Positions 8,488 to 14,886 of a stretch of 36,942 nt of DNA are shown here, piece after piece. Under the pieces are notes generated by a model, which was given only the letters and a program-made list of their open reading frames with translations, had not been told where the DNA came from and did not search any database. Source of the DNA: JBGUXS01 sp045118155 (GTDB taxonomy: Bacteria; Pseudomonadota; Alphaproteobacteria; CAAHEQ01; UBA3637). The stretch is from positions 1-36,942 of the forward strand of contig JBGUXS010000070.1 of the NCBI GenBank assembly GCA_045118155.1. The letters are read 5' to 3'. Made by a program: the position numbers and the translations under genes. Each line of letters opens with the position of its first letter. Position 1 is the first letter of the stretch.

Positions 8488-9526
8488 GAACAAGATGCCC
8501 CGCATCTGTGATGTAAAAGCGTTTGTTTTTAATTTGTCCCCATTTGTAGTCAAGGGCTTGTTTAACCCCATTTGGATCAAGCAAGGATAAAGGTAAGCCC
8601 TTGTGAAAAAGGCGAGATCCCATTAGGATTTTTTCAAGTTTCTTTTGATAAGGGGTTAATGTTTCAATCAGGCGTTCACCCTTTAGCCATTTTGCAATGT
8701 TTTTAGGGTTTTGAATGGCTTTACCCCGCCATCTACTTTGGGCGGCAGGACCTATGCCAAAATAAGGTCGGTAGTCCCAATACGTTAAATTATGCTGACA
8801 TTCTTTTCCTGGGATCGCATAATTAGAAATTTCATAAGCGGGGCGTCCTGCCTCTGCCATCAAGGTATTGGTTAGCTGATAAAGGCGTTTGGCGGTGTTT
8901 TCTTTGGGCAATTTAAGGTGCTTTTGATAAAAAGGGGTCCCTTCTTCTAAGGTGAGTTGATACAGGGAATAATGGGGTAATCCCCACGTTAAAGCCCGTT
9001 TAAGTTCTTCTTCCCAAGCTTTTAAAGTTTGATGAGGTCTGGCATAAATTAAATCCATATTGATATTGGAAAAAATACCAGAAGCTTGTTTTAAACAAGT
9101 TAAAGCCTCTTGGACAGTATGGGTACGCCCCAAAAAGGTTAAATCCGTATCGTTTAAGGCCTGAACCCCCAGAGATAAGCGATTGACCCCTATGCTTTTT
9201 AAAAAATGCATTTTATTTAAGTTTAAAGCGTTGGGATTAGCCTCTATGGTTATTTCAATATCGGGGGTAAATTTAAAATGTGTATGAAGAAGATCAAATA
9301 AATCCCCTAATAATTTTTCGGACATTAAAGACGGGGTTCCCCCCCCAATAAAAATGCTGGTAAAGGGGCTAGATACATGAACCCGTTGGATATCCCGTTG
9401 ATATCCGTTTAAAATAATTTTTTCATCTGGACATCCCCCGGGTAAACTAAAAAAATCACAATAGGGGCATTTTGTACGGCAATATGGCCAATGAATATAG
9501 AGCCCTTGAAGGTTAAGACTTGACAT
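8447..9526 (-). CDS. hemW: Radical SAM heme chaperone HemW
   Basis: 359 aa, close to the 378 aa of E. coli HemW. The N-terminus carries the radical SAM cluster motif YIHWPYCRTKCPYCDFF (CxxxCxxC with an additional following Phe, as in HemW/HemN), then FIGGGTPSLM, the TIEANP strand and the RLSLGVQALND segment. The C-terminal HemW domain is present (YEISNYAIPGKECQHN, YWDYRPYFGIGPAAQSR). HemW is thought to insert heme into respiratory proteins rather than oxidise coproporphyrinogen, though many annotations still use the latter name. Its 3' end overlaps lpoA; the 60-bp gap upstream is shared with divergent hpf. Confidence 0.93.
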   Translation of the reverse strand: MSSLNLQGLYIHWPYCRTKCPYCDFFSLPGGCPDEKIILNGYQRDIQRVHVSSPFTSIFIGGGTPSLMSEKLLGDLFDLLHTHFKFTPDIEITIEANPNALNLNKMHFLKSIGVNRLSLGVQALNDTDLTFLGRTHTVQEALTCLKQASGIFSNINMDLIYARPHQTLKAWEEELKRALTWGLPHYSLYQLTLEEGTPFYQKHLKLPKENTAKRLYQLTNTLMAEAGRPAYEISNYAIPGKECQHNLTYWDYRPYFGIGPAAQSRWRGKAIQNPKNIAKWLKGERLIETLTPYQKKLEKILMGSRLFHKGLPLSLLDPNGVKQALDYKWGQIKNKRFYITDAGHLVLNQVVLAVCPEDK

Positions 9527-9586
9527 TTATCTTTTTTAATTTTAAGCTGGTAACATTGAGTGAATTATAAATGAAAGGATGAACTT

Positions 9587-10129
9587 ATGCAAACGTTAAT
9601 TACAAGCCATCATATTGACTTGGGGGATAGTCTTCGGGCATATGCCGAAAAATCTATCACAGAACATGTGTCAAAGTATTTCGCCGATGCTGTGCGGGCG
9701 GATGTGCGTGTTTCAAAAGAAAATAATACAATTAAGACCGAAGTGATTGTACAACCGGTGGCAGGAATGACGGTACGGGGAACGGCTGTGACGGGGGATG
9801 CATACAGTTCCTTTGATGCGGCGGTTGCTAAGTTATCTAAGCAACTGAATCGTTATAAAAATAAATTGGTCAATCACAAAGTGGCGGCGGCTGAACAAGT
9901 GCCGATGTCTATTATTGAATCGGACGAAGATAAAGAGGTCGCTGATGCCCCAATTATTATTGCCGATATGACAACGGAATTACCCACATGTACGGTTAGT
10001 CAAGCCGTGATGCAGATGGATTTGGCGGGGGTTAACGCTTTGTTGTTTAAAAATGCCTCTACCGGAACCTATAATATGGTTTATCGGCGGTTGGATGGGA
10101 ACATTGGCTGGGTTAATCCACAAAAGTAA
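9587..10129 (+). CDS. hpf: Ribosome hibernation promoting factor, long form
   Basis: 180 aa, the size of the long HPF type. The N-terminal domain (1-100, beginning MQTLITSHHIDLGDSLRAYAEK) binds the 30S decoding region. The C-terminal domain (about 125-180, with VSQAVMQMDLAGVNALLFKN and TYNMVYRRLDGNIGWVNP) mediates 100S ribosome dimers. An acidic linker joins them. AAAGGAT precedes the ATG. ptsN follows 10 bp past its stop, as is common (usually rpoN-hpf-ptsN); no rpoN is present upstream here, where divergent hemW sits instead. Confidence 0.94.
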   Translation: MQTLITSHHIDLGDSLRAYAEKSITEHVSKYFADAVRADVRVSKENNTIKTEVIVQPVAGMTVRGTAVTGDAYSSFDAAVAKLSKQLNRYKNKLVNHKVAAAEQVPMSIIESDEDKEVADAPIIIADMTTELPTCTVSQAVMQMDLAGVNALLFKNASTGTYNMVYRRLDGNIGWVNPQK

Positions 10130-10139
10130 GGATGATTTT

Positions 10140-10595
10140 ATGAAAATTGCCGATATTTTACAGGAAGAAAATGTATTGTTGGATACAACTTCCGAAACAA
10201 AGAAACAATTATTAACGAAATTGGCGACCTTGGCCCATAAAAAAACGGGGCTTGATCAAGATGTTGTGTTTGATGCTTTGGTTGAACGTGAACGTTTGGG
10301 AACGACGGGTATCGGGCGTGGGGTGGCGTTACCTCATATTCGTTTAGGGGGATTAAAAAAAATCTTTTGTGCCTTTTTAAAGACACACCCCTTAGATTTT
10401 GAAGCCGTGGATTCTAAACAAGTTGATTTGGTTTTCTTTTTGGTTGTGCCAGAAGAAGCTGGTTCTGATCACCTAAAAGCTCTATCGCATTTATCTAAGT
10501 TGTTGCGGGATGATGAAGTGACCAAAGCTCTGCGGGGAACGGATAATACAGATAGTCTTTACAAAATTATTGTAGCGCATGATACCGATGACTGA
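10140..10595 (+). CDS. ptsN: PTS IIA-like nitrogen regulatory protein PtsN (EIIA-Ntr)
   Basis: 151 aa from the ATG at 10140. An in-frame upstream start lies inside hpf and would add 29 unrelated residues. The family phosphorylation site is His66 in GVALPHIRL, preceded by ERERLGTTGIGRG, both diagnostic. EIIA-Ntr is the last protein of the nitrogen PTS phosphorelay and regulates potassium uptake, nitrogen and envelope stress responses in Proteobacteria. Its stop overlaps the dut start by 8 bp, so hpf-ptsN-dut is one unit. Confidence 0.94.
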   Translation: MKIADILQEENVLLDTTSETKKQLLTKLATLAHKKTGLDQDVVFDALVERERLGTTGIGRGVALPHIRLGGLKKIFCAFLKTHPLDFEAVDSKQVDLVFFLVVPEEAGSDHLKALSHLSKLLRDDEVTKALRGTDNTDSLYKIIVAHDTDD

Positions 10596-11049
10596 TCTTG
10601 TATTAAAAATTAAGTACCTAGAAAATTACGATCCATTGTGGCCGAAAATGGCTTGGGCGCATTCGGGTGATTCGGGATTGGACCTCAGGGCATGTATCCC
10701 TGAACCGGTTGTTTTGCACCCGGGGGAGCGGATGTTAATTCCTAATGGCGTACAGATGGAATTATGCGGCAGTCAAGATGTAGAAATTCAAATTCGGGCG
10801 CGATCTGGGTTGGCCGTAAAGTATGGTATTGCCTGTGCCAATGGGGTAGGGACCGTGGATTGCAATTACCGGGGGGAACTTAAGACCATTTTAATTAATT
10901 TGGGACAGGATGATTTTACAATTGCCCCAGGGGATCGGATAGCCCAAGCCGTTGTTTGCCCAATTTATCATCCGGTTTTAGAATGTGTGGACGATTTATC
11001 CGAAACATCGCGGGCGGCAGGTGGTTTTGGATCCACGGGGCGAGGGTAA
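10588..11049 (+). CDS. dut: dUTP diphosphatase
   Basis: 153 aa from the ATG at 10588; an alternative ATG at 10579 would add three residues. The enzyme hydrolyses dUTP to dUMP, keeping uracil out of DNA and feeding thymidylate synthesis; it is a homotrimer. Motifs in order: HSGDSGLDLRA (motif 1), ARSGLAVKYGIACANGVGTVD (motifs 2-3, with the catalytic Asp in VDCNYRGEL), GDRIAQAV (motif 4) and the flexible C-terminal GGFGSTGRG (motif 5). All are intact. A clear terminator follows. Confidence 0.97.
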   Translation: MTDLVLKIKYLENYDPLWPKMAWAHSGDSGLDLRACIPEPVVLHPGERMLIPNGVQMELCGSQDVEIQIRARSGLAVKYGIACANGVGTVDCNYRGELKTILINLGQDDFTIAPGDRIAQAVVCPIYHPVLECVDDLSETSRAAGGFGSTGRG

Positions 11050-11071
11050 TTTTTCCCTGTTTTGATATCAG

Positions 11072-11100
11072 AAAAAGGTTCGCAAAACGCGAACCTTTTT
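11072..11100. terminator. Bidirectional terminator between dut and tRNA-His
   Basis: A perfect 12-bp stem (11072-11083 with 11089-11100) and 5-nt loop has A5 on the left and T5 on the right. It can therefore end both dut transcripts (plus) and the tRNA-His transcript (minus). Confidence 0.9.
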
Positions 11101-11105
11101 AAATA

Positions 11106-11183
11106 TGGGGCGAAAGATGAGACTCGAACTCACGACATCTGGTACCACAAACCAGCGCTCTAACCAACTGAGCTACATTCGCC
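11106..11183 (-). tRNA. tRNA-His (GTG)
   Basis: The minus strand folds into a cloverleaf with anticodon stem CTGGT/ACCAG around loop TTGTGGT, so the anticodon is GTG (His). D-arm GCTC/GAGC and TTCGAGT T-loop are present. The extra 5' G (G-1) opposite C73 is encoded, the histidine identity element, and the 3' CCA is encoded at 11106-11108. Acceptor positions 6 and 67 form a U-U mismatch. It ends at the shared terminator with dut. Confidence 0.96.
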
Positions 11184-11266
11184 ATGTACAGGGTATTTTA
11201 AAGGAATTTGACAAAGAAGTCAATAAGTTTTTATTAAAATAGGATAGGAAATCAAAAAGACATGAA

Positions 11267-11548
11267 TTATCCTAAACGACCGACAAAGGGATTGCTTGAT
11301 TGCCATTTGGCTTCGTAATCATATTTTGCCTTACAAACCTTTATATCGGCTTCATATTCGTTTTGAACCCAGAAAATTTTTGTAGTTGCCTGATAATCAT
11401 AATCAACATAAAACCATTTAGTATCCCCTTCGGCTTGATAGTCATAATCCACTTCATAAAACATTAAATCTGCTTGATAAGGTTGATCTGTTAAATAGAG
11501 TTTAACGTCTGCTTCATATTCATTTTTTACAACATAAATTTTTGCCAT
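11267..11548 (-). CDS. Small tandem-repeat protein, DUF6150-like
   Basis: 93 aa built almost wholly of six short repeats. Y-[E/Q]-A recurs at residues 11, 24, 37, 52, 65 and 78, that is every 13 residues (once 15), with alternating hydrophobics between (such as KIYVVKNEYEAD). The last unit ends in Lys-Trp. This pattern looks like the DUF6150 family as I remember it; the function is unknown. The alternation suggests stacked beta strands. No signal peptide or membrane segment is seen. It has RBS AAAGGAT and lies 24 bp after the nuclease-like gene, so it probably belongs to that operon. Confidence 0.75.
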   Translation of the reverse strand: MAKIYVVKNEYEADVKLYLTDQPYQADLMFYEVDYDYQAEGDTKWFYVDYDYQATTKIFWVQNEYEADIKVCKAKYDYEAKWQSSNPFVGRLG

Positions 11549-11572
11549 TTTTTTATCCTTTGTTTGTGTTGT

Positions 11573-12517
11573 TTATTTTTCGTTGATAAAATCTAAAATA
11601 TCTTTTACAAGGTGGGCTTTTTTGAGGGCATAAGTTGTTGTTCGACCAACAGCCCAACGTTTGGGGCGAATATATCCTTTTTGCAGTGCCTGTTCTTGCC
11701 AAATTTTTATGTCATTTTTGTGTTTTTTTGTCATATCTTTATGGTCAGAAGCACATTTTAAACACAGTTCCACAAAATCAGTTCCATTTTCTTTTAAATG
11801 AATTTCAATCTGCTTATATTTTTCAATTTCCCCTGTTTGTTTCCAGTCAAACCAACAAGCATAAAATTCGCCCCCGCGAGGATGTACCCAACCTATATTA
11901 AAATTTTTCCCCTTTTGTTTTAGGGTCTTATAAAGGAAATCAAACCATTTCAAAGATATCCAAGTAGAAATATCTTTTTCATCGCAGGCGGAAATTTCAT
12001 TTTCTACCATCATAAGTCGTTCATAAAACATATCCATAACTTTGTCTTGATGACAATCTTTTAAGAGCTCTATTAAATCTTGACGATGCAAAGAACAACA
12101 GTCCTTATTGGATAAAATAGTTTCATCCGAGGAACGATAAGAGTTCACATAATCCCCTGTTTTGACATAACACACCTTTATTTTTTTATCTGAGGTGAAT
12201 TTTTTATCATGCGAACGCATATTTTTGACATAGCGCATAATTTGGTCGTCATGTTCGTTCGTATAAGTTTTGTCTTCAATAATCAAAATATGATTGGTTG
12301 TGACAATTAAAACATCAACATGATTTACCTGTTGCCCCACCGATAAAATTTCTTCTTTTGAATTGATACCACATTTTGACAGAAACTTATGGGCTAGGGC
12401 ATATTCCTTTGGAAAATCGCTTTTATACTTTTCTTTTCCAAAAGCTAATAAATAGCACAAGAAGGCGTCTTGTGATAGTTCGCTTGTTGCGTAGTTAAAG
12501 ATGTTTGGATTGTCCAT
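11573..12517 (-). CDS. PD-(D/E)XK nuclease superfamily protein
   Basis: 314 aa. The nuclease signature is visible: Asp68 in HVDVLIV, then Glu81-Asp82-Lys83 in ILIIEDK, and a following Gln92 helix (DQIMRYVK). It starts with a segment (ELSQDAFLCYLLAF) typical of the PD-(D/E)XK_4-type proteins found near defence and phage genes. The rest is lysine-rich and unrecognised. Substrate is unknown; it may cut or only bind DNA. RBS AGGAG lies 9 nt before the ATG. A promoter and an inverted-repeat operator sit just upstream, facing a divergent XRE regulator. G-runs, abundant in neighbouring core genes, are rarer here, which hints at acquisition. Confidence 0.78.
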   Translation of the reverse strand: MDNPNIFNYATSELSQDAFLCYLLAFGKEKYKSDFPKEYALAHKFLSKCGINSKEEILSVGQQVNHVDVLIVTTNHILIIEDKTYTNEHDDQIMRYVKNMRSHDKKFTSDKKIKVCYVKTGDYVNSYRSSDETILSNKDCCSLHRQDLIELLKDCHQDKVMDMFYERLMMVENEISACDEKDISTWISLKWFDFLYKTLKQKGKNFNIGWVHPRGGEFYACWFDWKQTGEIEKYKQIEIHLKENGTDFVELCLKCASDHKDMTKKHKNDIKIWQEQALQKGYIRPKRWAVGRTTTYALKKAHLVKDILDFINEK

Positions 12518-12556
12518 TTTTCATACTCCTATGTGTCTATAAATAAAAACAAACAC

Positions 12557-12600
12557 AGTATAATGTGTATTTTTTTAATATCAAGCAAAAAATACACATT
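12557..12600. promoter_or_regulatory. Nuclease-operon promoter overlapped by a 14-bp inverted-repeat operator
   Basis: The arms at 12562-12575 and 12587-12600 are perfect inverted complements (core ATGTGTAT/ATACACAT) separated by 11 bp. A minus-strand promoter is embedded: -35 TTGATA (complement of 12579-12584), 16-bp spacer, -10 TATACT (complement of 12557-12562). Two more half-sites of the same core lie at 12531-12536 and 12618-12624. The layout fits repression by the neighbouring XRE protein (inference). Confidence 0.65.
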
Positions 12601-12662
12601 TTAGTGTTATGGCATTTTACACATCAAAATAGGAAAATTGCCATATAATGAAAGAGGTTATT

Positions 12663-13001
12663 ATGGCAGAAAAAACGTTTTTAAAAACGCTGGGCGAGCG
12701 TATCGCTATTTTACGAAAACAAAAAGGTTTTTCACAAGAAGAGTTTGCTGAAAAATCGGGTAAAATGATAAATACAATTTCTAACATAGAACGGGGACTT
12801 TCAGATCCTAAGATTACAACGCTTTTTGCTTTTTCAAAGGCTTTAAATATTTCTATTCAGGATTTATTAAGAGACATGCCGCCCAGTAATATCCCACATT
12901 CAGATACCTTACAGAATATTATTGATTTACTTGAAGGGCAGGACGAAAAAACTCTGAAAATATCTTTTAAGCAAATTGAAGCCCTTTTGGGAATGAAGTA
13001 A
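12663..13001 (+). CDS. XRE-family HTH transcriptional regulator
   Basis: 112 aa from the ATG at 12663, chosen because AAAGAGG sits 5 nt upstream; the earlier ATG at 12648 lacks a ribosome-binding site. The N-terminal half is a Cro/C1-type helix-turn-helix: LGERIAILRKQKGFSQEEFAEKS, then ISNIERGLSDPKITTLFAFSKALNIS (residues about 11-65). A short C-terminal tail (IIDLLEGQDEKTLKISFKQIEALL) probably mediates dimerisation. It is divergent from the nuclease-like gene, with shared half-sites in the gap, so it probably controls that operon and itself. A TATAAT lies at 12644-12649 but no matching -35 was found. Confidence 0.88.
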   Translation: MAEKTFLKTLGERIAILRKQKGFSQEEFAEKSGKMINTISNIERGLSDPKITTLFAFSKALNISIQDLLRDMPPSNIPHSDTLQNIIDLLEGQDEKTLKISFKQIEALLGMK

Positions 13002-13037
13002 TCTAGGGGAATTGTCTTAAAAGCCCCCAAATTCTCC

Positions 13038-13066
13038 TTGACAAAGGCGGGAAAAGACGGTAGAAT
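13038..13066 (+). promoter_or_regulatory. Promoter of the SRP RNA gene
   Basis: TTGACA (13038-13043), a 17-bp spacer and TAGAAT (13061-13066) form a near-consensus promoter with a start expected near 13073, exactly where the RNA stem begins. Confidence 0.8.
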
Positions 13067-13071
13067 TCAGC

Positions 13072-13155
13072 CTTGAAGGATGGGCGTTTTTCTTGGCCAG
13101 CAGGTCAGGTTCGGAAGGAAGCAGCCTAACCATGAACAAGCGGGTCATCCTTCAC
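13072..13155 (+). ncRNA. ffs: Signal recognition particle RNA, small bacterial (4.5S) type
   Basis: The diagnostic domain-IV core is present at about 13099-13126 (AGCAGGTCAGG, then the GGAA tetraloop and GGAAGCAGCC), nearly identical to E. coli 4.5S RNA. The ends pair perfectly (13074-13082 with 13146-13154) and six T follow (13156-13161), serving as terminator. It forms the SRP with Ffh, whose gene begins at 36368. The position directly before dnaX is common in bacteria. Confidence 0.93.
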
Positions 13156-13176
13156 TTTTTTGTAAGTTGAGGGGTT

Positions 13177-14886
13177 ATGGGACAAGAACAATCTGTTGTA
13201 CTGGCACGTAAATATCGCCCGAAAGTTTTTGCTGACTTGATTGGGCAAGAGGCGTTGGTAACGACGATTACCAATGCGATTGCGACGGGACGATTGGCGC
13301 ATGCGTATATCTTGACCGGCATCCGGGGCATCGGAAAGACCAGTTCTGCCAGAATTATCGCCAAGGGTCTTAATTGTGTAGGGCCAGATGGAAAAGGAGG
13401 GATGACCCCTAATCCGTGCGGGGAATGTGCCCATTGTAAAGGGATTGCCGCTGATGCCGATATTGATGTGATTGAAATTGATGCCGCCAGTAATACTGGG
13501 GTGGATAATGTGCGGGAAATTATTGAAGGGGCCAAGTATAATCCCGTATCTGCGCGCTATAAAATCTATATCATTGACGAAGTTCATATGTTGTCCAAGC
13601 AGGCGTTTAATGCCTTGCTAAAAACATTGGAAGAACCCCCAGAACGGGTTAAATTTATTTTAGCAACCACCGAAATCCGTAAAGTGCCGGTCACAATTTT
13701 ATCCCGGTGTCAACGGTTTGATTTGCGTCGGGTGGATGAAGAAACATTGGTAAAACACCTAAAATCTATTGTGACCCAAGAAGGGCGGGAAGCCGATGAC
13801 GATGCTTTATACCTGATTGCCAATGCTGGGGAAGGATCGGTGCGGGATGCGTTGTCTTTATTGGATCAAGCGCTAACGCAAGCCACGGGAACAGTCCATT
13901 TGGAAGATGTCCAGAAAATGCTAGGGCTGTTTGATGCAGGGGTTTTGATACACTTGTATCAATGCGTTTTAAAAGGGGATATGCCGGCTGCCCTTGCTTT
14001 ATTACATGAACAATTTGAATGTGGGGCCGATGCCTTAACGTGTGCCCAGGATATGTTAGAATTGACCCATTGGTTGGCACGGGTTAAAATTATGCCAGAT
14101 TTGTTAAAGGATGTTACTTTATCCAAAGACCGTAAAGAAGTGGCTGCGGAATTAAAGGATATTTCTATGGGGAATTTGACTAGAATTTGGCAAGTCTTAT
14201 TTAAGGGAGTTCAGGATATAAAAGTGGCGGATAATCCTTTTATGGCCCTAGAAATGTTGATGATTAAACTTGGGTATTTGGCCGACGTTCCCCCTTTACC
14301 GGATTTAGTTAAAGACCTAAAAAAAAACGCTGATACGCCCCGCCTGATGACGGACGAAAAAAAAAAGGAACTTAAGGTCATAGAAAAATCGGTTTCTGTA
14401 GAAAATACAAAACCTATATCAGAAAATCATCCCCCAGTTATAACAGAATCCCCAAAATACGAAATTAAAACACTGGCGGATTTATCTGTTTTGGCCCGTA
14501 AGGAAAAAGAATTTATTTTGGCCTTTAATATTGAAAATTGCGTGCGCTTGAACAGTATTACGGGAACGGAAATTTCTTGTGCTTTAACAGAAGAAGTTCC
14601 CCCATCATTCGCAAAAGATTTACTAGACTTTTTAAAACGGGTGACAGGGGTGGCGTGGACGATGACCTTACAACAAGGGGGGGGCGCTACCTTAAAAGAG
14701 GAAAAAGAAGCTGCCTTGACACAAGTGCGCCATCAAATTGAACAAGAGGCGTTGGTCCAAGCCGTTTTAAAACAATTTCCCAAATCTTCTATTTCAAAAT
14801 TTAAACTTAAAAAAGAAGAATTTGTGTCCGATGAAGATCCTAATACCGCTTATGGGGATCGCGCGCCGGTGATGGATGAAGAGTAA
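13177..14886 (+). CDS. dnaX: DNA polymerase III subunits gamma and tau
   Basis: 569 aa, the clamp-loader ATPase. Domains: AAA+ module with Walker A GIRGIGKTSSARIIAKGLNC (about 46-65), a four-cysteine zinc knuckle (C67, then CGECAHC around 80-87), Walker B IYIIDEVHML, sensor ILATTE, and the collar domain to about residue 360. The C-terminal tau-specific part is short and weakly conserved. Two A-runs at the gamma/tau boundary form slippery heptamers, A_AAA_AAC (14322-14328) and A_AAA_AAG (14361-14367). A -1 shift at either meets a stop within 1-2 codons, giving products of about 385 or 399 aa, consistent with a gamma form. The usual partners ybaB and recR do not follow; the 3' end overlaps a convergent gtrII-like gene by 47 bp. 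Confidence 0.96.
   Translation: MGQEQSVVLARKYRPKVFADLIGQEALVTTITNAIATGRLAHAYILTGIRGIGKTSSARIIAKGLNCVGPDGKGGMTPNPCGECAHCKGIAADADIDVIEIDAASNTGVDNVREIIEGAKYNPVSARYKIYIIDEVHMLSKQAFNALLKTLEEPPERVKFILATTEIRKVPVTILSRCQRFDLRRVDEETLVKHLKSIVTQEGREADDDALYLIANAGEGSVRDALSLLDQALTQATGTVHLEDVQKMLGLFDAGVLIHLYQCVLKGDMPAALALLHEQFECGADALTCAQDMLELTHWLARVKIMPDLLKDVTLSKDRKEVAAELKDISMGNLTRIWQVLFKGVQDIKVADNPFMALEMLMIKLGYLADVPPLPDLVKDLKKNADTPRLMTDEKKKELKVIEKSVSVENTKPISENHPPVITESPKYEIKTLADLSVLARKEKEFILAFNIENCVRLNSITGTEISCALTEEVPPSFAKDLLDFLKRVTGVAWTMTLQQGGGATLKEEKEAALTQVRHQIEQEALVQAVLKQFPKSSISKFKLKKEEFVSDEDPNTAYGDRAPVMDEE

Noticed and set aside
12644..12649. TATAAT as the -10 box of the XRE gene
   Set aside because: No -35 lies at 16-18 bp and the start would fall within the ribosome-binding site; it is left as unassigned.
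13126..13587. Antisense frames over the start of dnaX and the SRP RNA
   Set aside because: Shadows of dnaX; they would run through the SRP RNA and show no start signal.
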